A DNA stretch of 49,372 bases from Lentilactobacillus sunkii DSM 19904 (GTDB taxonomy: Bacteria; Bacillota; Bacilli; Lactobacillales; Lactobacillaceae), in NCBI RefSeq assembly GCF_001435575.1, contig NZ_AZEA01000017.1, forward strand, positions 1-49,372, given 5' to 3'. Of this stretch, positions 17,284-27,090 are shown in pieces. The stretch's first letter is position 1; each line of letters starts with the position of its first letter. A model generated the notes under the pieces. The model worked only from the letters and a program-made list of their open reading frames with translations, was not told the DNA's origin and made no database searches. The translations under genes and the position numbers were made by a program.

Positions 17284-17766
17284 TTAGAGGACTTTCTTCT
17301 CTGTGTAGCGTTGTTCAAGGTTATTGAAATCATAGTCTTTAATATGTTGAATATCGTTCTTGCCATTGAAAAAGGCGGTGTAACTACGGGCGAGCATCAA
17401 GTTTAATTGGCTGTTTTCACCGAATTGAACCATGATTACCGGAATGTTGGCTTCATGAGCCGAGCCGATTTCAAAGATTGTGCCGGAATCAGGTTCGGTT
17501 AAGCCATCCTCAAGTTGGTAGTCCAGGATAGCGACGACAACATCGGCTTTATGTACTTGGCGCATGTCCGATGCAAATACGGCATCCTGCCACTTGAAGC
17601 TACCGAATGGTTCGGATTCGAATTGGTGATCCTGTGGAATGAAAATGCCATCGGAATCAATTGTGGGGTTTTGCTTTAATAAGCTCACGACTTGGGCGAT
17701 TCGGTCCTTCTGGCCGTCACTGAAAAAGGGTGAAGCGAGATAAACTTTGTTTGTGTTGGTTGGCAT
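17284..17766 (-). CDS. Nucleoside 2-deoxyribosyltransferase
   Basis: A 160-residue protein, the usual size for the family. It exchanges bases between 2'-deoxyribonucleosides in purine and pyrimidine salvage, a trait typical of lactobacilli. Residues 9-19 (YLASPFFSDGQ) form the phosphate-free sugar-binding start, Asp75 sits in the ADVVVAILD strand, and PDSGTIFEIG carries the nucleophile Glu99. The start is ATG 17766, with AAGGAGG before it; a further in-frame start eight codons upstream has no such site. It is monocistronic, convergent with the antiporter gene. Confidence 0.93.
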   Translation of the reverse strand: MPTNTNKVYLASPFFSDGQKDRIAQVVSLLKQNPTIDSDGIFIPQDHQFESEPFGSFKWQDAVFASDMRQVHKADVVVAILDYQLEDGLTEPDSGTIFEIGSAHEANIPVIMVQFGENSQLNLMLARSYTAFFNGKNDIQHIKDYDFNNLEQRYTEKKVL

Positions 17767-17851
17767 GATAAGTTCCTCCTTATTTACCACTTATTTTACA
17801 TGAAAATGGGACGAATAACCGGACAAATTTGTGAAATTTTGTTTCTTAAGA

Positions 17852-17882
17852 TTGAGTCAATCGATAACACAAAGTATATAAT
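17852..17882 (+). promoter_or_regulatory. Possible promoter of the DUF5776 surface protein
   Basis: TTGAGT and a perfect TATAAT are 19 bases apart, longer than ideal. The position, 50 bases before the start codon, is right. Confidence 0.4.
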
Positions 17883-17931
17883 TTGCGTTACAATAATACA
17901 ATAAAGGTGCTGATCTAAGGGGGATAGTTAT

Positions 17932-20484
17932 ATGAATGCTAACAACTTATTCATACAAACAAACAATAACAAAGTGATTATAAGAAAAATATTTTTGGTG
18001 GTGATAATCAGCGTCTTCGGGTTCCTGTTGGGAACTCTTTCCAATGGCATGAATGCCAAGGCTGCTGATACGGATCTTTCGAAAATTTTTAATTATTCAA
18101 CAACACTCAATAGTAGTACAGACTATAACAGCGATGAAGCAATCCAGATGAAATTATTGCTGGCAGAAAAAGGCGGGATTAAAGCCGGTGATCAAATCCA
18201 GATTACCGTTGGCAAAGATAGTACTGGTAATCCAGGGATTAACTTAGATCAATTGCAAATCAACTCGATCTCTTCGAACGATATTTTCACAGTTTCAACT
18301 AACTCGGACGTTACACCAGCAACAATTACATTAACTGCAAAGAGTGGTGTCGATTATGATGACTTGGCTAACGCTGGGGTGTCCATCTATTTGAAGCCGG
18401 CAACGACTGATGTTAATAGTAAAGGTTCTGTCAGTTACCCAATCAACATTAACTATATCCGTGGCAGTCAAACCGCAAAGATTCATGATGAGCAAACTTT
18501 AAAAGTTGATAATAAGAAGACCAATGGTGGCGGTACCTCCGATGCGATTGGTCATCAAATATTTGGCGGTCTTGGTGGATTAACGGCTCCAGATGGGTAT
18601 ATCAAAGAAGATCCTTATCAGGGTAATTTTTATGCATATATTAGTCCAGAGGCAGGTGCAACATACCAGAAGAATTTGCTGTACTGGTATACTCAAAATG
18701 CAACGATCGCTTGGGATCAAATAACGTTACCAATTGATGAAGCAAATGTTCCAGATAAATTGACTTGGACAATTACATCCAATTCGAAGGATAACCCATT
18801 TTTGAGCCCTGCCACTTCCAAGGTCTATGGATTTGGAAACAACACAGAGGCCCTAAATTCAAAATATTGGACTTATGATACGAAAAACAGTAATGCTAAT
18901 AAGTTGGTCTTTGATTTACATGATCTTCGTTCGAATAGTGCTTTCAAGGGGAGTAACATTAACATTCCATTTGCAGTTAAAACAAACTCCGTAACAGATA
19001 AGTTTACTGTAACGTCAACAGTTTCTAACTCAGACACCAAAGGCGCTCAAGCAGATGATATGACCGTCCAAATGATGTATAACAGTACCATTGATGCGGG
19101 CTTTGTGCCTGTCCTGAGTGTTTGGGATAAAACCATGACACTAAGTGCCGCAAGGAAAATGCTGTTCAAGGATGACAATCATGATTTCAATGATGTTAAT
19201 ACGATCCTTTCAAACTTTGCAAGTGCAACTGATAATAACAGTCCACATTCAACCAATACGCTAGATTTTGCAAATGGTTATGATTATCAAACCGAGCTGG
19301 CTTATGACAAAATTCAAGCTGGCAAATCTTATACATTCCCCATATACGCTTATAACAAGAGTGGCTCAGGTCCAACCAAATATGCAACATTGAATGTCAC
19401 TCCTGATGACTTGACGAAATTAGATGCTGAATTCGTAGACGTTGATGGTAAAACAACTTTCCCTAACAACGATTTTACATTGGAACCGACAAAGACCACG
19501 GGAAAGGGTGACGTTTGGGATCTAACAAAGATTTTGACATTTGGAACTGTTCCAACCGGATACCATGTTGCAACTTCCAGCGAGCTGGGAAGTGGTCAGA
19601 TTCAGCCTTCTGTAAAGTGGGGAACAACCGCTTCACCAGTTAAGGTTTACGTCAAGAAAGACTCAGTCACACCTGTTACTCCTGTCACTCCTGTAACCCC
19701 AGTTACTCCTGTCACACCGGTTAACCCAGTTACACCGGTAAATCCAGTTGACCCAACGCCAACTCCCGGTCCTGGACAAGGCAACAATATTGTTGCCAAG
19801 GGTACCGTTGTTTACTCACTTAAAAAGATTTATCTCTATAAGAACAAAACCTTTAACAAGCACGATCGTAAGGCGGCATATTCATCAAAGCCAAGAGTTT
19901 ACCGGCCAATGTTTGTGGTTACGGGATATGCCCGATCAGCAAACGGAAACTTACGATATAAGGTTCGCGATGTCAACCATTTAACTAAGAACCGTGGTAA
20001 GAAAGGCTATATCACAACTCGGTGGGCTTATATCCGTCCTGTATATTACCAGACAAAGCATTCAACCGTAACGGTGATTAATCCACGTGGGGTTAACTCA
20101 TATCGTTACAAGAATCTGACTGGCAAATCCAGGAACTATAAGCAGGGAACTGTTCTCCATGTCAAAGGCATTGTAAGGCATAACTTAACAACCCGATATG
20201 TGTTGAAGAACGGTAAGTATATTACCGCAAACCGAAAACTTGTTACGATGGGTAAGCAGAAGCAAGCCCGTTATGTCAAGGTTAAAAAAGCAATCTATCG
20301 TTACAAAGATGTCAACTTGAGCAAGCGCAACAAGCAGGCTTACTTCAAGAAAGGTACCAAGATCCGAATTAAGAATTATGATTTCTCCCACGCTAACAGC
20401 GTGACGAAGCATGGTACTTTGAGATATCATATCGCTGGTGGTTACATTACCGGCAACTCGAAGTACGTTAAAGTAATTAAATAG
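17932..20484 (+). CDS. Secreted surface protein with DUF5776/SLAP-like C-terminus
   Basis: 850 residues. An N-terminal signal sequence (about residues 21-45: basic KVIIRK, hydrophobic core, then MNAKAA) is followed by a large Asn/Asp/Thr/Ser-rich region (about 46-575) of beta-strand character that I cannot assign. Then comes a Pro-Val-Thr linker (579-608) and a very basic C-terminal region of about 230 residues. The first part of it (about 620-703, with [18 protein letters not shown] and MFVVTGYA) matches DUF5776, and two further SH3/SLAP-like units follow. Such basic C-terminal domains are thought to hold lactobacillar surface proteins to the wall non-covalently. No sortase motif is present. 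GGGGGATA precedes ATG. The function of the N-terminal part is unknown. Confidence 0.85.
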   Translation: MNANNLFIQTNNNKVIIRKIFLVVIISVFGFLLGTLSNGMNAKAADTDLSKIFNYSTTLNSSTDYNSDEAIQMKLLLAEKGGIKAGDQIQITVGKDSTGNPGINLDQLQINSISSNDIFTVSTNSDVTPATITLTAKSGVDYDDLANAGVSIYLKPATTDVNSKGSVSYPININYIRGSQTAKIHDEQTLKVDNKKTNGGGTSDAIGHQIFGGLGGLTAPDGYIKEDPYQGNFYAYISPEAGATYQKNLLYWYTQNATIAWDQITLPIDEANVPDKLTWTITSNSKDNPFLSPATSKVYGFGNNTEALNSKYWTYDTKNSNANKLVFDLHDLRSNSAFKGSNINIPFAVKTNSVTDKFTVTSTVSNSDTKGAQADDMTVQMMYNSTIDAGFVPVLSVWDKTMTLSAARKMLFKDDNHDFNDVNTILSNFASATDNNSPHSTNTLDFANGYDYQTELAYDKIQAGKSYTFPIYAYNKSGSGPTKYATLNVTPDDLTKLDAEFVDVDGKTTFPNNDFTLEPTKTTGKGDVWDLTKILTFGTVPTGYHVATSSELGSGQIQPSVKWGTTASPVKVYVKKDSVTPVTPVTPVTPVTPVTPVNPVTPVNPVDPTPTPGPGQGNNIVAKGTVVYSLKKIYLYKNKTFNKHDRKAAYSSKPRVYRPMFVVTGYARSANGNLRYKVRDVNHLTKNRGKKGYITTRWAYIRPVYYQTKHSTVTVINPRGVNSYRYKNLTGKSRNYKQGTVLHVKGIVRHNLTTRYVLKNGKYITANRKLVTMGKQKQARYVKVKKAIYRYKDVNLSKRNKQAYFKKGTKIRIKNYDFSHANSVTKHGTLRYHIAGGYITGNSKYVKVIK
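19666..19755 (+). repeat. Pro-Val-Thr/Asn linker repeat
   Basis: About seven copies of Val-Thr-Pro followed by Val-Asn-Pro variants, encoded with changing third bases. It is a rigid spacer between the N-terminal and DUF5776 parts. Confidence 0.85.
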
Positions 20485-20493
20485 TTTGGATTC

Positions 20494-20530
20494 AAAAATG
20501 GTATTCCACCTCGGAATGCCATTTTTGTTT
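20494..20530 (+). terminator. Terminator of the DUF5776 protein gene
   Basis: AAAAATGGTATTCC, short loop, GGAATGCCATTTTT, then GTTTT. Confidence 0.85.
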
Positions 20531-20570
20531 TACAATGAAAGATAACATGACTGGATTGGAGTGAACGACC

Positions 20571-21011
20571 ATGATTGAACATGTCAAAGGTATCAGTGGA
20601 TCAAAACTGGATGAAGTTGCTCGAATATGGTTGGACGGCAACCTTGAAGCTCACTCATTTATTGATCCGAATTATTGGAAGAATTATTATGACACGGTTA
20701 AGCAGGATATTGGGCATGCTGAAATGTTTATTTTCGAGGATAATGGTCATGTTGCTGGGTTCTTGGGGATGGACGGTCATTACATAGCTGGTCTGTTTGT
20801 TGCCGCAAAGTACCGAGGTCAAGGTATTGGTTCTCATTTGTTGGAAAGTGCCAAGCAGACCCGTTCCGAACTCACTTTGTCTGTGTATGAGAAAAACGCA
20901 AGTGCGTACAAGTTTTATCTCAAAAATGGTTTTCGCGAGACTATTCATAAATTGGATAGGGTTACCAGTGAGTTTGCGGTGAACATGAAATGGGAGAAGA
21001 GAGGGTCTTAA
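20571..21011 (+). CDS. GNAT-family N-acetyltransferase
   Basis: A 146-residue acetyltransferase. The acetyl-CoA motif A is clear: IAGLFVAAKYRGQGIGSHLL at about residues 73-92, with the R-G-Q-G-I-G pyrophosphate loop. The later strand-helix ending in YKFYLKNGFRE is motif B. Its overall look resembles YjaB/PA4866-type GNATs; the substrate is unknown. The start has GGAGTGA at a good distance. The next gene begins one base after the stop, so the two are translated as an operon with the drug exporter. Confidence 0.9.
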   Translation: MIEHVKGISGSKLDEVARIWLDGNLEAHSFIDPNYWKNYYDTVKQDIGHAEMFIFEDNGHVAGFLGMDGHYIAGLFVAAKYRGQGIGSHLLESAKQTRSELTLSVYEKNASAYKFYLKNGFRETIHKLDRVTSEFAVNMKWEKRGS

Positions 21012-21012
21012 G

Positions 21013-22215
21013 ATGGCAGATAGTAAAGTTCAACCACGAATGGGCAACACCGGTTTTATCATCTTTTTGGCTCTTTTAAGTGCATTTGTGCCGCTTTCGA
21101 CGGACTTGTATTTACCGGCACTTCCTGACATGACTAAGTTCTTCGCGGTTCCGGAAATCGTGATGAATCTGACACTGATTCTATTCTTTGTGTTTTATTC
21201 GATTGCAACGCTTTTTTGGGGACCGTTGAGTGACCGATATGGTCGGCGGCCGATTCTATTAATTGGTCTGACATTGTACATGCTTGCCAGCATCTTGTGT
21301 GGCATTGCCACTAACGCCTATGAAATTATCATCTTCCGGGTTCTCCAGGCGATTGGTGGAGGCGTTGCCACGACGGTTGCGACTGCCGTTATCAAAGACG
21401 TTTTCGTTGGTCGCAAGCAGGAAACCACGTTAGCGATTGTCCAATCAATGGTCGTCATTTCTCCTGCAATTGCGCCGGTTATCGGATCATTACTGTTGAC
21501 TTTCATCTCTTGGCGGGGGATTTTCTTTGCCCAGGCTTTACTTGGCCTATCAGTGATCTATGGTTCCATTATATTTAAAGAAACTCATCAAGCTGAGAAC
21601 GGGACCACGAGTATCATCAGGTCATTTGGTCGGCTTGGGGCACTGTTGCTCAATCCTGGATTTACAGCATTATTGGTTACTTTTTCACTGATGTCGATTG
21701 TTTCACTATCGTATATTTCCTCTTCGTCATACATTTTCCAAGACACTTTCCATCTCAGCAGCAGGATGTTTAGTCTGTTCTTCTCGTTTAATGCCCTGGG
21801 AATGTTGCTTGGGCCGTTGGTTTATATTCCATTGTCCAAGTATATTGATCGATTCAAAATCATTTATGCCTCGTTTGGCATTTCGATTATTGCCGGAGTC
21901 CTCGTGCTGGTTTTCGGTCAAATGAGTCCAATTGCATTTGCCATCACCCAATTTCCAGCAACACTTGCCAGCAGTGCAATTCGACCACCTGGTACGTATC
22001 TGGTCTTGAAGCAGGAGGAAAACGATAATGGGTCTGCATCTGCACTTTACAGTGCGGGTGGAACGATTTTTGGCAGTGTTGGCATGGTGATCGTATCGAT
22101 TGCCGAAGCAACGCCAATCGCGGCGATTGCGTGGATTAACATCATTATTGGCGCAAGCTGTGCGGTTCTGTTGTGGCTTTCACTCACGTTTTTAAAGAAA
22201 AAGATAACTGTTTAA
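21013..22215 (+). CDS. MFS multidrug exporter, Bcr/CflA type
   Basis: A 400-residue twelve-helix transporter. The first helix carries the family mark PLSTDLYLPALPDM (about residues 26-39), and motif A follows between helices 2 and 3 (GPLSDRYGRRPILL). Bcr/CflA proteins export drugs such as bicyclomycin or chloramphenicol, and some export amino acids. It overlaps closely with the upstream GNAT gene, a pairing that suggests modification plus export of the same toxic compound (inference). Confidence 0.9.
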   Translation: MADSKVQPRMGNTGFIIFLALLSAFVPLSTDLYLPALPDMTKFFAVPEIVMNLTLILFFVFYSIATLFWGPLSDRYGRRPILLIGLTLYMLASILCGIATNAYEIIIFRVLQAIGGGVATTVATAVIKDVFVGRKQETTLAIVQSMVVISPAIAPVIGSLLLTFISWRGIFFAQALLGLSVIYGSIIFKETHQAENGTTSIIRSFGRLGALLLNPGFTALLVTFSLMSIVSLSYISSSSYIFQDTFHLSSRMFSLFFSFNALGMLLGPLVYIPLSKYIDRFKIIYASFGISIIAGVLVLVFGQMSPIAFAITQFPATLASSAIRPPGTYLVLKQEENDNGSASALYSAGGTIFGSVGMVIVSIAEATPIAAIAWINIIIGASCAVLLWLSLTFLKKKITV

Positions 22216-22220
22216 CACAA

Positions 22221-22250
22221 AAAGGGCGACCATTCCTGGTCGTCCTTTAA
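22221..22250. terminator. Bidirectional terminator
   Basis: AAAGGGCGACCA, loop TTCC, TGGTCGTCCTTT, with A-rich and T-rich flanks. It separates the convergent exporter and histidine-phosphatase-like genes. Confidence 0.85.
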
Positions 22251-22262
22251 TTATCCAACAAA

Positions 22263-23423
22263 TTATTTTAATACTTTAACGGTAGCAGTCTTGTTACTAA
22301 ACACGGTTTGACTAATTTGATCAGAATTCATATCCAAAGACTTGGCAGCGTTCTTTGGAGTTGAAGTGAGCTTGAGATTCATGCCTGTTTTCAGCTTGTT
22401 CAAAGTGGCTTTGCTTAACTTGAACGTGAAGTTTCCGTTTGAGTTTGCGTTCGTATTCTTCAATGTTGAACCCTTGGGATTCTTGAGTGTAAGTGAAGCC
22501 CCGGTTGAAGTTGTACCGGAAACTTTGTTTTTCTTCAAATAGAACCGGTTAACTTTTAATGTGTTCTTAGGTAGTTGCTGAAGTTCGGCACCCTTATTGA
22601 TTGTGTAAAGGATCGTTTTGTCTGTGACGTTTGATGGGAAGTAGAATTGACCGTTCTTATACGTTACCTTCATGGTTGCTTCATTGCCCCAGTTCACGAA
22701 TCCGGGAACTGTGTAGTTTTTCTCTGAGGACAACCATTCAGGGATTGACATTCCTGAGCTGACAACCAAGACATTGCCACCGGTTTTCTCAGCCTTTTGC
22801 GCAATGAGCGTTAATTCAGTATTCATTCGATCGATCACTTGAGTTGAGCTTTCGGCTTTCAGTGATTCTGGTAGGCTTGGGTCACTGTATTTACCAAAAT
22901 CTACGGTTTCTGCAGCATGGTAAGCATCTTGTAATGCTGGCCAGAAGTCTTTGCCCAAAGCTTGCTGAGCTTTACTAAAGTCCTGTGGGCCGGAGTAAGT
23001 CCCTGCTGGTCTTAGTAATGGCATGGTGACCTTGTTGACGTCATCATATTTTTGGCCTTCAAAGCTGCCATAGCCACCCTCTCGCAGATTTGAATTCCAG
23101 TTGACCTTCAAGTTGCCGTTTCCAGAAGACTGCAATGCATAAGTTGCGGTTCTAAAGGTCCGCATATTGTCAGCGGAGTAGGCGGCTTTGAACTTTAACC
23201 CATACAAGCCGTAGCCAAGTTGATGGGCAACGGAAACACCGGTATCGGTTAGCGGGCTGTCCGCCCAGCCTTGTCCCCGGCCGTTGACGTTAAACATCGT
23301 TTGACCATGACGGGTTAAATAAATATTGACTGTTTTAGCAGAAACGTTTTGCGAAGATGTTCCGACACCAATACTAAGAGCTCCAGCAAATAATAGTGCA
23401 AACCAAAAATGTGATTTTTTCAT
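22263..23423 (-). CDS. Secreted histidine-phosphatase-fold protein, second catalytic His missing
   Basis: A 386-residue exported protein. Residues 1-29 form a signal peptide (cleavage likely after VSA). The phosphoglycerate-mutase-like domain starts with YLTRHGQT, Arg38-His39-Gly40 being the phosphate-accepting motif, and has the LREGGYGSFEG segment with the expected Arg and Glu. The second catalytic His, normally in VVSHG, is replaced: the codons read Ser222-Ser223-Gly224. About residues 290-386 form an Ig-like beta domain rich in Thr, Ser and Lys. ATG 23423 is preceded by GGGAGGGG. It may be a phosphatase of reduced activity or a binding protein; both are inferences. It is monocistronic and divergent from the EEP-family gene. 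Confidence 0.88.
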   Translation of the reverse strand: MKKSHFWFALLFAGALSIGVGTSSQNVSAKTVNIYLTRHGQTMFNVNGRGQGWADSPLTDTGVSVAHQLGYGLYGLKFKAAYSADNMRTFRTATYALQSSGNGNLKVNWNSNLREGGYGSFEGQKYDDVNKVTMPLLRPAGTYSGPQDFSKAQQALGKDFWPALQDAYHAAETVDFGKYSDPSLPESLKAESSTQVIDRMNTELTLIAQKAEKTGGNVLVVSSGMSIPEWLSSEKNYTVPGFVNWGNEATMKVTYKNGQFYFPSNVTDKTILYTINKGAELQQLPKNTLKVNRFYLKKNKVSGTTSTGASLTLKNPKGSTLKNTNANSNGNFTFKLSKATLNKLKTGMNLKLTSTPKNAAKSLDMNSDQISQTVFSNKTATVKVLK

Positions 23424-23559
23424 GTTTACCCCTCCCAAAGTATGAACAAATGTATCTTTAGTTTAGCATTAAACCGTTGTAACCGGCATCAATTTATCTA
23501 AAAACTTTTGGATTGTTCGGCTGTAGATTTGCTATGATATTAGGTGTGGAGGTATTCTG

Positions 23560-24627
23560 ATGAAAAGACTATTAAAAGCATTATTACTGCTGTTTTCCGG
23601 GCTGATCGTGATTGTTGGGGCATACGTTGCGTATGTGTATTTGACGTACCATCGGATTCCCGACAATGTGAAGCTGAAGCCTGAAAGTCGGAACGCGCAG
23701 CTGTTACAAACTGGCCGTCCATACAAAGCGATGACGTTTAATATCGGCTACGCTGCCTATCCAGATAACTATTCGTTCTTCATGGATGGGGGCAAATACT
23801 CGCGAGCATTCAGTAAACAGTCTGTGATGGATGACCTGTCGGGGATTCATCGAGCAGTCGCCGAAGAAGATCCGACTTTGATGTTCTTTCAGGAAGTAGA
23901 TACAAATGGTGATCGATCGTGCCACGTCAATGAGGTTAAATGGCTTCGTCATCAGATGACCGACTACTCTAGTGTATATGCGCAGAATTATGACTCTCCC
24001 TATCTGTTTTATCCACTCACCCGCCCGATTGGTAAGGCCAAATCGGGTCTCTTAACCCTGGCCAAGGCAAAAATCACTGACAGCACACGTTACCAGCTGC
24101 CGATCGATACTGATTTTAACAAGTTTATGGATTTGGACCGGGCAATTTCTGTGACCCACATTCCTGTAAATAACGGTAAGCAATTAGCAGTCATCAATCT
24201 GCACATGTCTGCTTTCACTAAGAATGCTAAGGTCCGCAAAGCTCAAATTGATAAACTGTTCTCTAAAATGAAAATTGAACGGGAAGCTGGTAATTACGTG
24301 ATGGTGGCCGGCGACTACAATCATGATATGCTTGGAAACAGCCCAGAAGTTTTCAAGACAACCAGCAAACGGATGAACTGGACACATCCATTCCCGGCAG
24401 ACCAACTACCAAAAGGCTTCAGAATTGCCAAGCAGGGGCTCGCTGAAGCAAAAGTTCCTTCGGTTAGAGCTAATGGTACACCTTATTATCCAGGTAAGAC
24501 GTACACGTCTTTAATTGATGGATTTCTGCTGTCAGATAACATCAAAATTAATCGAGTTCATGTGAAAAGTTTAGGGTTTAAGAACTCGGATCATAATCCG
24601 GAAATTTTGGAGTTTGAATTGAAGTAA
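23560..24627 (+). CDS. Endonuclease/exonuclease/phosphatase-family protein, membrane-anchored
   Basis: 355 residues. An N-terminal membrane segment (about residues 5-30, without a clear cleavage site) puts the catalytic domain outside the cell. The EEP fold is shown by MTFNIGYAAYP (Asn), FFQEVD with the metal-binding Glu, NLHMSAF, VAGDYNHD and the C-terminal SDHNPEI containing the catalytic Asp-His pair. Members cleave phosphodiester bonds in nucleic acids, lipids or inositol phosphates; the substrate here is unknown. GGAGG lies nine bases before ATG. Confidence 0.9.
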   Translation: MKRLLKALLLLFSGLIVIVGAYVAYVYLTYHRIPDNVKLKPESRNAQLLQTGRPYKAMTFNIGYAAYPDNYSFFMDGGKYSRAFSKQSVMDDLSGIHRAVAEEDPTLMFFQEVDTNGDRSCHVNEVKWLRHQMTDYSSVYAQNYDSPYLFYPLTRPIGKAKSGLLTLAKAKITDSTRYQLPIDTDFNKFMDLDRAISVTHIPVNNGKQLAVINLHMSAFTKNAKVRKAQIDKLFSKMKIEREAGNYVMVAGDYNHDMLGNSPEVFKTTSKRMNWTHPFPADQLPKGFRIAKQGLAEAKVPSVRANGTPYYPGKTYTSLIDGFLLSDNIKINRVHVKSLGFKNSDHNPEILEFELK

Positions 24628-24824
24628 GCGGCAGATCCATTGTTGCCCATTTTTTGTCGTGCGATCGGTTGAGTGTGGCATTTTATCGATCGTTTATAAG
24701 AAATCTTTGGATATTAAAAGGCGTCGTTACGAGGATATTAAATTCTCAGTAATGACGTCATTCTTTTCGATTAATTCGATACATGGAACAGCTTTTGAGG
24801 ATAAAAGCCAAGTTGAAATATTAC

Positions 24825-25583
24825 CTAATCTGAAGACGCCATTATTTGACGGTCAAAGATGGAAAGTGTTTTTATACTAATCAAAAAGATGACTGTGAAT
24901 ATGACGATCGTTATGATCCAGTCGTTATCACCGCTGTATGAATAGGACACTAATGGGCCCCAGTCCAAAATAAAATGGATTAAGATTGGCCAAAGAAAGC
25001 CGTTTGTTATGATGCGGACGACAACAAACAGCATTCCAATTGCCAATGCTGAGAACATTTGCTGGAAGACCATGTTAGCGGAGCCTGATGATAAATTGAT
25101 GATGTGTAGGCCACTAAATAATAATGAAGAATAAATGGCAGATCGGGTTACGTTAAATTTGGTTCCTCTATAGATCCCTAATTGTAGAAAAGAAGAAAGG
25201 AACAAACCTCTACAAATTGATTCTTCGAAGATAGCTGCGGATAATGCATAGATCGTGTTTGTCCAAAAGTATCGAGATGTGAAGACTACATAAATATTTT
25301 TGGGAATATTGTAAATTGCCATATCAAAAATAATGACAATCATGCAAATGCCTCCCCATATGAGAACAGACTTGGTTAGTTCAATTTTCTTAGTTAATGC
25401 CTGGGTTGTCCCGGCACTCACTATAAAAATCGTAAAGGTAATGATGGAGAATACTAAGTTAAATATACTTTTGAAGTAAACTGAAGTGTCATAAATGAAG
25501 AAATTTGAAAATACAAAAATCATAAATAGCAATATTCCCCATTGTAACTGTCTGCCCCAAGTCCAGCGACCTTTATGAATCAT
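24825..25583 (-). CDS. CPBP-family intramembrane metalloprotease
   Basis: A 252-residue protein with about seven to eight membrane helices. All three CPBP/Abi motifs are present: E120-E121-x3-R125 (FEESICRG), F156-x3-H160 (LFSGLH) and H203-x3-D207 (LIHFILD). In lactobacilli this family includes bacteriocin self-immunity and peptide-processing proteins; no bacteriocin gene is visible next to it. AAGGAG lies before ATG. The neighbouring MFS pseudogene upstream is on the same strand, 109 bases away. Confidence 0.88.
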   Translation of the reverse strand: MIHKGRWTWGRQLQWGILLFMIFVFSNFFIYDTSVYFKSIFNLVFSIITFTIFIVSAGTTQALTKKIELTKSVLIWGGICMIVIIFDMAIYNIPKNIYVVFTSRYFWTNTIYALSAAIFEESICRGLFLSSFLQLGIYRGTKFNVTRSAIYSSLLFSGLHIINLSSGSANMVFQQMFSALAIGMLFVVVRIITNGFLWPILIHFILDWGPLVSYSYSGDNDWIITIVIFTVIFLISIKTLSIFDRQIMASSD

Positions 25584-25692
25584 CTTTATCTCCTTGTTTA
25601 CAAAATGTCAGTCATTTTAGCGTGAAGCTCATCAAAGTCAGGTAATCTTGGTTTCATTAAACAACCATGAATAGCAATCATCTGATTGAAAA

Positions 25693-26931
25693 TTACGAAT
25701 CATCCGCTTCCGGTGCTACAACTTTTTGTTTCGTTATCCGAGAAATCACGAAATATCCAGCTGCTGTAAGAGAAAGTCCAACAACTGCTGTAATTGTCCA
25801 TGCCATTCCAATTGAATAAGTATCTGATAACCAGCCGTTAACCCCAAGCGCAATGAGTGTTGCTGCTGCATTCAAAGTATTATTCACCGAAATTAAAGTT
25901 GTCCTTTTTGAGCCATTGATCTGTTTGTGTAATATGGTATATCGAACAACTTCATCAGATGATGTGAATAATACATGAATCCAAAACAGCATAATTGCTA
26001 GAGTTTTGAGCCCAACATTGGCGGCAAAAATGATTGTTCCTGCATTGATAATGGTGAGTAATGCTAACAGGGTCATCGTTCTTTTTACTTTTAAAAGATA
26101 ACCGGCGATATAAGCACCTACTATTCCCAACAAGTTGACTCCGACTAAGATCCACCCAGTTTGGACAGTTTTCATTCCCTGCTGAAAAAATAGCTGCCAT
26201 TGGTTGTACGGACCAGTAACAATTAACGTTATCGGTAAAAATGCCAGACTGTAGCAGAAGAAATTTTTATTACTACTGAGGGCATCCTTCATTGTTTGTA
26301 GGGTGATTGCTCTATTACTAATAGTCTTTTTGAAATTTTCTATGCTTACCGGAGTTTGTTGCTCAATTCTTCTTTCTCGCCAAGCAATCGGAATTGGGCA
26401 TAGAAGCAGAATTGCGCCGGCTAATATCGGGTACGCCAAGTTGATATTAGCGAGAAATTGCGCTCCAACAAACCCTGTAATCAAGGACACCCCTGTGGAG
26501 ATAGATGTAGTTAACGAAAAGGCATGATCAATTTGGTAATTTCTATCAATCGTTTTGGCTTTATCAACAAACCATGAATCAAGGGTTCCTGAATACAATG
26601 AATCTCCCATTGCAGTTAGGATTCCACTAACAATGAGGAACCATCCATTTCCGGTATCAAAGAAAAGAAATAATAATCCGGTGCTTCTGGTTATACAACT
26701 CAAAATGAACACGTTAATTCTTCAGAATTTGTCCGCCAAAATTCCTGAAGGCAATTCTGCAAAAAACGTCACCACCCAAAATATCGCGAGAAAAACGTTG
26801 ATGTCCGCATATGTATAATGGATGTGTCTCATGAATAGGTAGATCGTGCCACTCCAAATTCCTAGTGCGCTGTTATACAATGATGTAAGTAAAATGAATT
26901 TTAGCAGCAGCTTTTTGATTGTTGTATGCAT
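25693..26931 (-). pseudogene. MFS transporter interrupted by one in-frame TGA
   Basis: Reading on minus from ATG 26931 (after GGAGGT) gives an MFS N-terminus with two helices up to AELPSGILADKF, then a TGA at 26722-26724, and then in the same frame RINVFILSCITRSTG and the rest of a full-length carrier (413 codons in total). The stop replaces the conserved Gly of MFS motif A (G-x-x-x-D-x-x-G-R), so GGA to TGA is the obvious change. No frameshift is needed. The rest of the frame is open and well conserved in appearance, so the loss is recent, or it is a sequencing error, or the stop is read through. A stretch of ten helices might still be made from a downstream start. Confidence 0.85.
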
Positions 26932-26950
26932 CCTTACCTCCTATCCGAGT

Positions 26951-26984
26951 CTGTCAATTATAGTAGAGCTCAAGTTATTGACAG
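26951..26984. promoter_or_regulatory. Inverted repeat at the MFS promoter
   Basis: CTGTCAAT and ATTGACAG are perfect 8-bp arms 18 bases apart, with GAGCTC near the centre. On minus the region holds TATAAT (26957-26962) overlapping one arm. It is a candidate operator for the MFS gene. Confidence 0.5.
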
Positions 26985-26991
26985 AGTATCA

Positions 26992-27030
26992 AAAAGGCGA
27001 GAATCCTGGATTTGGATTCTCGCCTTTTGG
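26992..27030 (-). terminator. Terminator of the permease-epimerase operon
   Basis: A 15-bp perfect stem (AAAAGGCGAGAATCC and its complement) with T-rich sequence on both sides. Confidence 0.85.
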
Positions 27031-27063
27031 TTTACTTAGATTTTCAATCTTACGTAACAGAAA

Positions 27064-27086
27064 CTAACCGGTTTGGTTCACACTCT
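27064..27086 (-). repeat. Intergenic repeat, short copy A
   Basis: On minus this 23-base site starts AGAGTGTGAACCAAACCG and ends GTTAG. It matches copies at 34799-34821 and 34919-34941 in length and pattern (AGAGTGYGA ... TTAG). It starts four bases after the epimerase stop codon. Confidence 0.65.
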
Positions 27087-27090
27087 GCTT

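Noticed and set aside
19666-19755. Short tandem repeats as a possible CRISPR-like array
   Set aside because: They encode an in-frame Pro-Val-Thr linker, have no spacers and vary at third codon positions.
24740-24775. Terminator for the CPBP gene on minus
   Set aside because: The pairing of the GTCATTAC and GTAACGAC regions is imperfect and the T tract short; not firm enough.
24659-24880. Plus-strand ORF of 73 codons after the EEP gene
   Set aside because: No ribosome site, no recognisable features, and it runs into the 3' end of the CPBP gene on the other strand.
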